Assembly: GCA_947565915.1 (NCBI GenBank) | Contig: CANOHY010000006.1 | Coordinates: forward strand, 1-63,568 | Length of the DNA stretch: 63,568 nt | Origin: an uncultured Eggerthellaceae bacterium | Lineage (GTDB): Bacteria; Actinomycetota; Coriobacteriia; Coriobacteriales; Eggerthellaceae | Direction: 5' to 3' | In this document: piece by piece, positions 34,356 to 42,303 of the stretch | Layout: each line of letters begins with the position of its first letter | Numbering within the stretch: the stretch's first letter is position 1 | Translations under genes and position numbers: made by a program | The notes under the pieces: generated by a model | Database searches by the model: none | What the model saw: the letters and a program-made list of their open reading frames with translations, nothing else | What the model was told of the DNA's origin: nothing

Positions 34356-36029
34356 CTAGTCAATCACGCCGTCGTTGGTGCGTATAAGCTTGCGCTTGAT
34401 CTTGCCGCCGATGGTCTTGGGCAGCTCGTCCACATACTCCACGATGCGCGGGTACTTGTAAGGGGCAGTGGTGTGCTTCACATGGTTCTGCAGCTCGCGC
34501 GTGAGCTCGTCGCTCGGCTCATAGCCGCGGGCCAGCACCACCGTGGCCTTCACCACCTTGCCACGCACGGGGTCGGGCGCAGCCGTCACCGCGCACTCCA
34601 CCACAGCTGGGTGCGCCACCAGCGCGCTTTCCACCTCGAAGGGGCCGATGCGATAACCCGAACACTTGATCACATCGTCGTTGCGACCCACGAAGAAGCA
34701 GTATCCATCAGAGTCGCGCCAGGCCATGTCGTGAAGGTTGTAGTACTCGCCGCCCACGGTTTCGGCCGTGCGCTCGGGATCGTTGTAGTAGCCCACGAAC
34801 AGTCCCGGCGGATAGGCATCCTTCAGGTGCGTCACGCAAATGGCACCCTCTTCGCCATCCGGCACCTCGTTGCCCTCATCGTCCAGCAACTTGATGTTCA
34901 GAAGCGGGCTGGGCTTTCCCATCGAACCCGGACGCGGCTCGATCCACGGGAAGGTAGCCAGCAGCACCGGACCTTCCGATTGGCCAAAGCCCTCGCGGAT
35001 CTTCTTGCCGGTCAGCTGCTCCCACTGTATGGTCACCTCGGCATTGAGCGGCTCGCCGGCCGTCGCGAAGTTCTCGATGGACGACAGATCATAGGATGCC
35101 ACGTCTTCTTGCAGCATGAAGCGGTACATGGTGGGCGGGGCGCAGAACGTCTTCAGGTCGTAGTCCTGCATCATTTGGAGCAGCTTCGCAGGCACGAACT
35201 TCTCCATGTCGTAGGCGAATATCTCGGCGCCAGCAATCCACTGGCCGTATATCTTGCCCCAGCCGAACTTGGCCCAGCCGCTATCGGTCACGCTCATGTG
35301 CAGGCCGTTCTCGCGCACCTGCTGCCAATACTTCGCGGTGATGATGTGCCCGAGCGGGTGCTTGAAGCTGTGCTTCACGGCCTTGGCATTGCCAGTGGTG
35401 CCACTCGTGAAGTAGATCAGCATGATGTCGTCGATCTGCGTGGCATCTTCGCCCGTGGGGCGCACCCACGTCTCGCCCTCGGGTTTTATCAGCTCGTCGA
35501 ACGACAGCCATCCCTCGCGCTGACCATCCACCACGATGAGGTCCTTCACGGTAGGTGCCTGCGCAAGCGCCTCCTCGGTTTGAGTGCACACGTAGTCGTC
35601 GTTCACGCACACGAGCGCCTTCACACCGGCCATTTTGGCGCGATAGGCGATGTCCTTCGCCGTCAGCTGAATCGTAGCCGGAATCACCGTTGCCCCAATC
35701 TTGCACAGGGCAACCGCGCACACCCAATACTCCCAGCGGCGGCGCAGCATCATCATCACCACGTCGCCCTTGGAAATACCCAGCTTCTTGAAGGCATTCG
35801 CGGCCTTGTTCGACAGCTTGGAGATGTCGGTGAACGTGAACTCGCGCTCATCGCCGTTGTCGTCCACCCAAAGCAGCGCCTTCTTGTCGGGCTCCACGCG
35901 TGCCCACTCGTCCACCACGTCGTAGGCGAAGTTGAAGTTCTCAGGCACATTGATCTTGAAGTTCTCGAAGTAGTCCTCGTACGAATCGAACTCGATGCGC
36001 GGGCAGTACTTGCTCAGTATGTAATCCAC
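34356..36029 (-). CDS. Medium-chain-type acyl-CoA synthetase (AMP-forming)
   Basis: This 557-residue adenylate-forming ligase activates a carboxylic acid to its acyl-CoA. It shows the phosphate loop YFTSGTTGNAKAV (about 190), the adenine motif FGQSEG, WRDSDGYCFFVGRNDD hinge region and the catalytic Lys in IGGKIKRK near the C-terminus. The general pattern is that of ACSM/AcsA-type enzymes for medium-chain or aromatic acids rather than acetate. It starts with GTG at 36029 preceded by TAAGGG. It is downstream of, and in the same direction as, the XRE-cupin regulator (133 bases apart), which probably controls it. Confidence 0.93.
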   Translation of the reverse strand: MDYILSKYCPRIEFDSYEDYFENFKINVPENFNFAYDVVDEWARVEPDKKALLWVDDNGDEREFTFTDISKLSNKAANAFKKLGISKGDVVMMMLRRRWEYWVCAVALCKIGATVIPATIQLTAKDIAYRAKMAGVKALVCVNDDYVCTQTEEALAQAPTVKDLIVVDGQREGWLSFDELIKPEGETWVRPTGEDATQIDDIMLIYFTSGTTGNAKAVKHSFKHPLGHIITAKYWQQVRENGLHMSVTDSGWAKFGWGKIYGQWIAGAEIFAYDMEKFVPAKLLQMMQDYDLKTFCAPPTMYRFMLQEDVASYDLSSIENFATAGEPLNAEVTIQWEQLTGKKIREGFGQSEGPVLLATFPWIEPRPGSMGKPSPLLNIKLLDDEGNEVPDGEEGAICVTHLKDAYPPGLFVGYYNDPERTAETVGGEYYNLHDMAWRDSDGYCFFVGRNDDVIKCSGYRIGPFEVESALVAHPAVVECAVTAAPDPVRGKVVKATVVLARGYEPSDELTRELQNHVKHTTAPYKYPRIVEYVDELPKTIGGKIKRKLIRTNDGVID

Positions 36030-36162
36030 TTTTATCCCTTACCTAAGCCTTGAAGATTAACCCAACGGAAGATGCGCCAGGCAGCAGCTCGCGCATTCGC
36101 AGGCGGCCGCGCCGGGCACTCGCGCAGATGGAGCTCACGCTACCAGCGAAACCAGCTGGCTT

Positions 36163-36723
36163 CTAAGAGCGTGGCTCCGCGATAACCGTAAGGAATACGG
36201 CCGGTACGTTGCCATTGCAGCGCTGGCCGTGCTGGTGCGTCGGGTTGAAGTAGATCGAATCGCCTTCGTTCAGCACTATTTCGGTGTCGTCGAACGTCAG
36301 CACTATGGAGCCCTTCAGCACGTAGTTGAATTCCTGGCCAGCATGCTCCACAAGCGCCGCTGGCTCGTCCTTAGGGTCGAGGGTTACCAGAAGCGGTTGG
36401 AAGGCCTTTTGCGAATAGCGCCAGGCGAGGTCCTCGAAATGATAACCCGGCAGGCGGTCGGTCTCGCGACCCTCGCCCGCCTTCACAACATGGTAGGTAT
36501 CCAGGCGCGCAGGCACGCCCGTGAGAATCTCGGTGAACTCTACGCCGAACTTGCTCGCGATATGATAGATGACGGAAATGGGCACATCGGCACCCGTTTC
36601 CTCCCACTCAACATAGGTTGCCGGCTCAACCTCGAGCTCGGCGGCCATCTCATCGACCGTGACGTCGCACGCCTCGCGAATGCCGCGAATGCGCTCACCG
36701 ATAGCGAGAAAATCCGTCGCCAT
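36163..36723 (-). CDS. XRE-cupin transcriptional regulator
   Basis: This 186-residue protein has an N-terminal helix-turn-helix (about 8-60, TVDEMAAELEVEPATYVEWE) and a C-terminal cupin (about 105-182: HAGQEFNYVLKGSIVLTFDD and GDSIYFNPTHQHGQRC). This is the layout of small-molecule-responsive regulators. A cupin of this kind binds a metal or ligand and changes DNA binding. It sits between an acyl-CoA synthetase gene (downstream, same strand) and the LeuA-like/ligase-fusion operon (divergent), so an acyl-type ligand controlling both sides is the natural guess. GGAAAGGTG precedes the ATG. Confidence 0.92.
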   Translation of the reverse strand: MATDFLAIGERIRGIREACDVTVDEMAAELEVEPATYVEWEETGADVPISVIYHIASKFGVEFTEILTGVPARLDTYHVVKAGEGRETDRLPGYHFEDLAWRYSQKAFQPLLVTLDPKDEPAALVEHAGQEFNYVLKGSIVLTFDDTEIVLNEGDSIYFNPTHQHGQRCNGNVPAVFLTVIAEPRS

Positions 36724-36932
36724 GATTCACCTTTCCAAAATCAGTGTCTTCGCTCGCCACGCCCGCATCAGCTCGCAAGCGCAAGACCACAGTATAGCGC
36801 GCACTCCAACGTCAAGAGCTCTTTTCCGTGCGCGCTCCAAATAATTGGCGAATAGCCTGATTCCTTAGCTGGCAAAGCGAGTTCACGAGCACGTTCGAGT
36901 GCGCCGCAACCGCGCTCGAACGCTTGGACATC

Positions 36933-37160
36933 TCACCCGCCCATGCCAATCGCCAGCAAAATGATTCTTCCCAAAAAGCACGTCTTATCGTATAGTACGC
37001 ATTTGTGATTACCGAAAGCGCACATATCGCAGCTTGCATCCAGGCCACGTGCCCGGCGCTCAAGAGCGCTTCGCGCGGCAGCGGCCTTTTCCTCGGACTC
37101 CTCCTTATGTAGGCGCACCCGCGGCTTCCCGCGAGTCGGCGCCTTATAAATGCTTGCCAT
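36933..37160 (-). CDS. Possible small four-cysteine protein
   Basis: This is a 75-residue reading frame with GGAAAGG just before its ATG. The first part is strongly basic (ASIYKAPTRGKPRVRLHK), the middle is helical and charged, and the end carries four cysteines (CDMCAFGNHKCVLYDKTC) and a hydrophobic tail. The Cys spacing could hold zinc or an iron-sulfur cluster. It lies in the 605-base divergent gap upstream of the LeuA-like gene. I recognise no family, and it may not be real. Confidence 0.35.
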   Translation of the reverse strand: MASIYKAPTRGKPRVRLHKEESEEKAAAARSALERRARGLDASCDMCAFGNHKCVLYDKTCFLGRIILLAIGMGG

Positions 37161-37328
37161 ACCTTTCCCAAGGTCTTTGATTTCTTGTGTTCGTGTGAAG
37201 CTGGCAACTACTCATCTCACCGCAGCACGCTTAAGGTAACAATCGAATCCGTCGGCAACGATCGAACGCTTGGCGTTCGCAAGAATAGCAAGGTGCACGT
37301 GCACCGAAAGGCAGAAGAAGGCGAGATC

Positions 37329-38759
37329 ATGAGAGACATCCGCATTAGCGACGAAACGATGAAGCGAGCGGCGGCCACCAAAGAACTCACGCTGTCGTTC
37401 AAGGAGAAGCTGGAGCTAGCGAAGCTGCTCGATGGCCTGAAGGTATCGGTCATCGAAGTGGAGGGCATCGAGAAGCCAAAAGCCGACTCGCTGCGCATCA
37501 AGTCCATCGCATCGATTGCGCAGAACTGCACGCTAGCCGTACCCGTGAAGCTCGACGGCAGCGATATCGACGAAGTATGGCATGCCATGGCAGAAGCCGC
37601 CCATCCGCGTCTGCAAGTGCAGATAGCCACCAGCCCTGCACGCATGGAATACGTGCATCAAATCAAGGCGCCCGATGCCATTGGCGCCGTAGCGCAGGCC
37701 GTGCGCGCCTGTGCTGAGCGCACGGACGACGTGGAGTTCATCGCTGAAGACGCAACGCGCACCGATCGCGAATACCTCGAGCAAATCATCACCGCCGCCA
37801 TCGAAGCCGGGGCCACTACCGTCACCGTATGCGATGACGCTGGCATCATGCTGCCGGGCGAGTTCACCACATTCATCGCGGAGCTGCGAGCTGCGATTCC
37901 CGCATTGGCCGATGTGGACTCAGGCGTTGCTCTGGGCATCTGCTGCAGCAACGAGCTGTTCATGGCCGTGTCCACCAGCATCGCTGGCATTGCAGAGGGC
38001 GCTACCGAAGCAAAGACCACTTCCTATCCGCTGGGCGAAACCATGATGCCCAAGTTGGTGAAAGCCCTCACCACCAAGGGCGATGCCTACGATGTGAGCT
38101 GCCCGGTGAGCACCACCGCGCTGCAGCGCACCATGAGCCAGATCGACCGCATCTGCAACCCAGCCGCTGGGAAGGCCTCCCTCTTCGCATCCATGGGTTC
38201 AAGCGATGCGGCCGAGGACATCATGCTGAAGGCCACCGATAGCCAGGAGGCTGTGGCTGAAGCCGCGGCCAAGCTGGGCTACGACCTCTCTGAAGATGAT
38301 GCCGCTTTGGTCTACGAGGCGTTCCAGCGTATCGCCACCAAGAAGGACAGCGTGGACGCTCGCGAGCTGGACGCCATCGTGGCTTCGGCCGCGCTGCAGG
38401 TTCCCCCCACCTACAAGCTGGAGCGCTACACCATCAACAGCGGCAACGCCATCAAGGCCACAGCAAGCATCCGCATGCTGGTAGGCGACGATGTAGTTGA
38501 GCAAGTGGCTATGGGCGATGGCCCCATCGATGCTGCCTTCGCCGCCGTGGACGCCATCGTGGGCAAGACGTTCGAGCTGGACGATTGGCAGATGCAGTCG
38601 GTCACCGAGGGCCAGGAGGCCATGGGCGAATGCATCGTGAAGCTAGTGAGCGAGGGCAAGATCTACTCAGGCCGCGGCATCTCCACCGACATCATAGGTT
38701 CCAGCATCCGAGCCTACATAAACGCATTGAACAAAGTGGTGTACGAGGAGGAGAACTGA
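37329..38759 (+). CDS. LeuA/homocitrate-synthase-like protein lacking the catalytic metal site
   Basis: This 476-residue protein aligns along its length with 2-isopropylmalate synthase. It has a TIM barrel (SFKEKLELAKLL, VQIATSP, TDDVEFIAEDATRTD, AIEAGATTVTVCDDAG) and a C-terminal LeuA-type dimer/regulatory domain (YKLERYTINSGN ... AAFAAVDAIVG). The catalytic residues are missing. The DTTLRDGEQ motif is DETMKRAAA, and the metal-binding H-T-H-D-D of LeuA is C-C-S-N-E (GICCSNELFMAV). It therefore cannot work as a normal Claisen synthase. The ATG at 37329 follows AGAAGGCGAG. Its stop overlaps the start of the next gene by one base (TGATG), so the two proteins are coupled. Function unknown. Confidence 0.88.
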   Translation: MRDIRISDETMKRAAATKELTLSFKEKLELAKLLDGLKVSVIEVEGIEKPKADSLRIKSIASIAQNCTLAVPVKLDGSDIDEVWHAMAEAAHPRLQVQIATSPARMEYVHQIKAPDAIGAVAQAVRACAERTDDVEFIAEDATRTDREYLEQIITAAIEAGATTVTVCDDAGIMLPGEFTTFIAELRAAIPALADVDSGVALGICCSNELFMAVSTSIAGIAEGATEAKTTSYPLGETMMPKLVKALTTKGDAYDVSCPVSTTALQRTMSQIDRICNPAAGKASLFASMGSSDAAEDIMLKATDSQEAVAEAAAKLGYDLSEDDAALVYEAFQRIATKKDSVDARELDAIVASAALQVPPTYKLERYTINSGNAIKATASIRMLVGDDVVEQVAMGDGPIDAAFAAVDAIVGKTFELDDWQMQSVTEGQEAMGECIVKLVSEGKIYSGRGISTDIIGSSIRAYINALNKVVYEEEN

Positions 38760-41278
38760 TGAAACTGTCTTTCTCGAACCGCGGCTGGGGATCGCTGCCT
38801 TGGGATGAGCTGGTGGACCTGGTCGCCGAAATGGATTACCAGGGCATCGAAGTATACAACCTGCTGAAAACGCCCGAGCTCATCGGCAAGGGTGGCGCCT
38901 TCGAAGGAGCTACAGCTCGCGCCACCTCGCGCGATTTGCGAAATCGAGGGCTGCGCATTCCCGTCTTCGACACGTCGCTGGACATCTCCACCGAAGGCGA
39001 CGAATTGGCAAGCGTGGTGGCCGATGCGAAACGCCTGATCGACATCGCCTCCGACATGCGCGTAGAGTTCGTCTGCATGAAGGCGCAGCGCGAAGACGAC
39101 GGAGCCATCGCTCGCGCGCACAGCGCCGTCGATGAGCTTTTGCACTATGCCATCGAACGCAACGTGAGCATCCTGATAGAGACGAGTGGCATCTTCGCCG
39201 ACACGAAGCGCCTCATGGAACTGCTCGACGTCTATGCGAGCGACAGCCTGGGCGCTCTTTGGGACGTACATCACCCCTATCGCGACTTCGACGAGGACCC
39301 ATCGGTCACCATCACCAACTTGGGCGCCTACGTGAAGCACGTGCATCTGCGCGATTCCGACAACGCCGACACCTACAACCTGGTGGGCGAGGGCACGCTT
39401 CCGCTCGACCGCGTGATGCGCGCCCTGGCATCCATCAACTACGACGGCTTCATCTCGCTGGAATGGAAGCCCGAGTGGATGGAGGACATGGCCGACTTGG
39501 AGATAATCCTCCCCTACTTCATGAACTTCATGCGCCGCTACCGCTACACGCGCGGCCAGAAGGGCCAGTACTATCCCAACCACGATGGCACGGGCCAGTA
39601 CCTCTGGAAGCAAGCGGAGCTGATCGACCTCACCTTCCCCCAGGTGCTCGATGCCATGGTGGAAGCCTTCCCCGACCAGTACGCCTTCAAGTACACCACG
39701 CTGGACTACACGCGCACCTACGAGCAGTTCCGCAAGGACGTGGACGACTTCGCGCGCGCCCTGGTATCGCTGGGCGTGAAGCCGGGCAGCAAGGTGGCCA
39801 TCTGGGCCACGAACGTTCCTTCGTGGTTCATCACGTTCTGGGCCACCACGAAGATCGGTGCGGTTCTGGTCACCGTGAACACGGCCTACAAGGTGCACGA
39901 GGCCGAGTATCTGCTGCGTCAATCCGACACGCACACGCTGGTGATGATCGAGGGCGCGCTGGATTCCAACTATGCCCAAATCATCAACGAGCTGTGCCCC
40001 GAGCTGGCCTCCAACAAGCCGGGCGAGCCACTGCACTGCAAGAAGCTGCCGTTTCTGCGCAACGTGATCACCGACGGCTTCCGCATGCCCGGTGCGCTCA
40101 CCTTCGAGGAAACCTTCGACCGCGCCGAGCTGGTGCCGCTGGACGTGGTGCAGCGCATGGCCGACGACGTGCGCCCCGACGACGTGTGCAACATGCAATA
40201 CACCTCGGGCACCACGGGATTTCCCAAGGGCGTGATGCTCACGCATCGCAACGTGGTGAACGACGGCAAGAGCATCGGCGACCGCATGGGGCTCTCCACC
40301 GCCGACCGCATGATGATCCAAGTGCCCATGTTCCACTGCTTCGGCATGGTGCTGTCCATGACGGCCTCCATGACGCACGGCACCACCATGTGCCCCATGC
40401 CCTACTTCAGCGCGAAGGCGTCGCTTTCTTGCATCACGCAGGAGCGCATCACGTGCTTCAACGGCGTGCCCACCATGTTCATTGCCATGTTCAACCACCC
40501 CGACTACAAGAAGACGGACTTCTCGCACATGCGCACGGGCATCATGGCTGGCGCTGGCTGTCCACCCGACCTGATGAAGCGCGCCGCCCAACCCGACGAG
40601 ATGAACATGACGGGCATCGTGAGCGTGTACGGGCAAACCGAATCGTCACCGGGCTCCACGCAGTCCACCTGGACCGACTCGCTGGAACTGCGCACCGAGA
40701 CGGTGGGCTACGCGTTTCCCTACATCGAGTGCAAGATCATCGACCCCGCCACCGGCGAAGAGGTGCCCGACGGCACCATCGGCGAATTCTGCAGCCGCGG
40801 CTACAACACCATGAAGGGCTACTACAAGATGCCCGATGCCACGCGCTCGGCCGTGGACAGCGACAACTGGCTGCATTCGGGAGACCTCGCCTATCGCAAC
40901 GAAGATGGTACCTTCGTGGTGACGGGCCGCTTGAAGGACATGATCATCCGCGGCGGAGAGAACCTCTACCCCAAGGAGATCGAGGAGTTCATCTACACGC
41001 ACCATCAGGTGCAGGATGTGCAAGTGATCGGCGTACCCGACGAGAAGTACGGCGAAGTGGCCATGGCGTGCATCATCCCGAAAGAGGGCGAGGTCATCGA
41101 CGAGAAGGAGATGCGCACCTACATCGTGGAGCATCTGGCGCGCCATAAGGTGCCCGAGTACTTCAAGTTCATGGACGCCTTCCCCATGAACGCAGCAGGC
41201 AAAGTGCTGAAGTACAAGATGCGCGAAGCCGCCATAGAGGAGCTGGGCCTGCAGCACCTCGTGGAAAAGGGCGACTAG
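38759..41278 (+). CDS. Fusion of TIM-barrel sugar isomerase/epimerase-like domain and acyl-CoA ligase
   Basis: This 839-residue protein has two domains. Residues ~1-270 are a xylose-isomerase-like TIM barrel (AP-endonuclease-2 superfamily) with an apparently intact metal site: Glu in SILIETSG, Asp/His in ALWDVHHPY, His-x-His in VKHVHLRD, Glu in FISLEWKPEW. Residues ~280-839 are an AMP-forming acyl-CoA ligase: YTSGTTGFPKGVML loop, VYGQTE, the hinge GRLKDMIIRGGENLYPKEIEE and catalytic Lys in AAGKVLKYKMRE. It is co-translated with the LeuA-like protein. The pairing suggests one substrate that carries both a polyol/keto and a carboxyl group, which is reshaped and then activated. A 9-bp terminator follows. 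Confidence 0.92.
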   Translation: MKLSFSNRGWGSLPWDELVDLVAEMDYQGIEVYNLLKTPELIGKGGAFEGATARATSRDLRNRGLRIPVFDTSLDISTEGDELASVVADAKRLIDIASDMRVEFVCMKAQREDDGAIARAHSAVDELLHYAIERNVSILIETSGIFADTKRLMELLDVYASDSLGALWDVHHPYRDFDEDPSVTITNLGAYVKHVHLRDSDNADTYNLVGEGTLPLDRVMRALASINYDGFISLEWKPEWMEDMADLEIILPYFMNFMRRYRYTRGQKGQYYPNHDGTGQYLWKQAELIDLTFPQVLDAMVEAFPDQYAFKYTTLDYTRTYEQFRKDVDDFARALVSLGVKPGSKVAIWATNVPSWFITFWATTKIGAVLVTVNTAYKVHEAEYLLRQSDTHTLVMIEGALDSNYAQIINELCPELASNKPGEPLHCKKLPFLRNVITDGFRMPGALTFEETFDRAELVPLDVVQRMADDVRPDDVCNMQYTSGTTGFPKGVMLTHRNVVNDGKSIGDRMGLSTADRMMIQVPMFHCFGMVLSMTASMTHGTTMCPMPYFSAKASLSCITQERITCFNGVPTMFIAMFNHPDYKKTDFSHMRTGIMAGAGCPPDLMKRAAQPDEMNMTGIVSVYGQTESSPGSTQSTWTDSLELRTETVGYAFPYIECKIIDPATGEEVPDGTIGEFCSRGYNTMKGYYKMPDATRSAVDSDNWLHSGDLAYRNEDGTFVVTGRLKDMIIRGGENLYPKEIEEFIYTHHQVQDVQVIGVPDEKYGEVAMACIIPKEGEVIDEKEMRTYIVEHLARHKVPEYFKFMDAFPMNAAGKVLKYKMREAAIEELGLQHLVEKGD

Positions 41279-41327
41279 GCAAACACTTCATGAGGCAGCT
41301 CTGCAAGCGCTGCCTATCCCGCTGATC

Positions 41328-41353
41328 AGGGGCTTCTTCGGAAGCCCCTTTTT
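41328..41353 (+). terminator. Rho-independent terminator of the LeuA-like/ligase-fusion operon
   Basis: A 9-bp stem (AGGGGCTTC / GAAGCCCCT), a stable TTCG tetraloop and a T5 tract. Confidence 0.93.
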
Positions 41354-41485
41354 CCTGCCTGCATTCGTATTTGCTGACCCGTTTGATGCTATTCGGACAA
41401 GCGAATCGAACAAAGGATGCCTGTTACCTCAGGCGCGAGAAGCCTTCGGATGCCCATATTCGCGCAACATGGCGTCCTGTCGAAC

Positions 41486-42022
41486 CTAAACGCTGATTAG
41501 CAAGCAAATCGTAGTTGAAAGCGCAATGCAAGGGGCAAAGGGGAAGCCGTCGTCTCGAGCAACCGCAATTGGCGAAGCCTGAAGTACAGAGCTGCTCGGC
41601 GCCAGAGCCGCTCTGCGAGCACGTCGCTTCCACCACCATCCAAAAGGTGCACCGAACGCGCAGGCCAGAAGCACATTCAACACGTTGCCCTCGAAACCCA
41701 AGAACAATCCGGTCACGAAGAAGAGCTTGATATCTCCACCGCCCAGCCCCTGCTTGCCTGCCAGCCTTTCGAATGCCAACGAGGTCGCAAGCAGCAGCAT
41801 GCTCACGCCCAGTGCTCCTCCAAGGCTCCAAAGAACATGACCAGCCAACACGCTAAGAGGCAAACCGTCCGCCCATCGCGCCAAAAGCGCAGCAACCCAA
41901 ATGGCAATGCCCGACACGATGCACCCGTTCGGCACGATGCGCGCTCGCAAATCGGCAACGCTCGCAGCAAGGAGCACAGTGCCCAGGCAACAGCCCATTA
42001 CCATCGAAGTCAGCGATTCCAT
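41486..42022 (-). CDS. Prepilin/type IV leader peptidase (A24 family), stand-alone
   Basis: This 178-residue membrane protein has about six hydrophobic segments and the two catalytic Asp motifs of A24 aspartic peptidases: the first in ASVADLRARIVPN near residue 22 and the second in GLGGGDIKLF near 90. It lacks the N-terminal cytoplasmic methylase domain, as in short TadV/FlaK-like forms. It would cleave leader peptides of type IV/Tad-pilin-like proteins at the membrane. No pilin, ATPase or secretin gene is in the window, so its substrate is elsewhere. The start (ATG 42022, or TTG 42040) is uncertain; no ribosome site is clear. Confidence 0.85.
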   Translation of the reverse strand: MESLTSMVMGCCLGTVLLAASVADLRARIVPNGCIVSGIAIWVAALLARWADGLPLSVLAGHVLWSLGGALGVSMLLLATSLAFERLAGKQGLGGGDIKLFFVTGLFLGFEGNVLNVLLACAFGAPFGWWWKRRARRAALAPSSSVLQASPIAVARDDGFPFAPCIALSTTICLLISV

Positions 42023-42159
42023 GGACGCAACGTAAATCAATCAGGCAACAAAGGGGTACGAGGTGCAACACGAACATCTCATCCTCACGAAATTGTGGAT
42101 TTGACCGGCTGATACACGACTTTTTGTCGAATCGTGGCGTGAAGCGAACGGCTTATCGA

Positions 42160-42292
42160 GGACAGCGAGGAGGCTCTTGAGCCGCTTGCACAGCCGGGCA
42201 ATAGCTCGCAAAGCAGTTGAGGTTGTGCCGGCGAGCAGCTGTAGGCGCAAGAGCCTCCTCGCTGTCCCTTCGCCAGGCTCTTGAGCCGCTTG
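42160..42292. repeat. Large inverted repeat with a direct-repeat tail next to the uvrA2-type gene
   Basis: A perfect 19-bp inverted repeat (42160-42178 with 42249-42267) brackets 70 bases. The sequence AGGCTCTTGAGCCGCTTGC occurs at 42171-42189 and again directly at 42274-42292. It lies in the 281-base gap between the divergent prepilin-peptidase start and the uvrA2 stop, so it may end transcription from the minus strand. Confidence 0.78.
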
Positions 42293-42303
42293 CGCGCCGA
42301 ACG

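Noticed and set aside
34263..36053. A 596-codon plus-strand frame opposite the acyl-CoA synthetase
   Set aside because: Composition is typical of an antisense shadow; it has no ribosome site or family features.
38714..40636. A 640-codon minus-strand frame opposite the isomerase/ligase fusion
   Set aside because: It is rich in His, Val and Gly with no motifs. The plus-strand protein has clear catalytic motifs in both domains.
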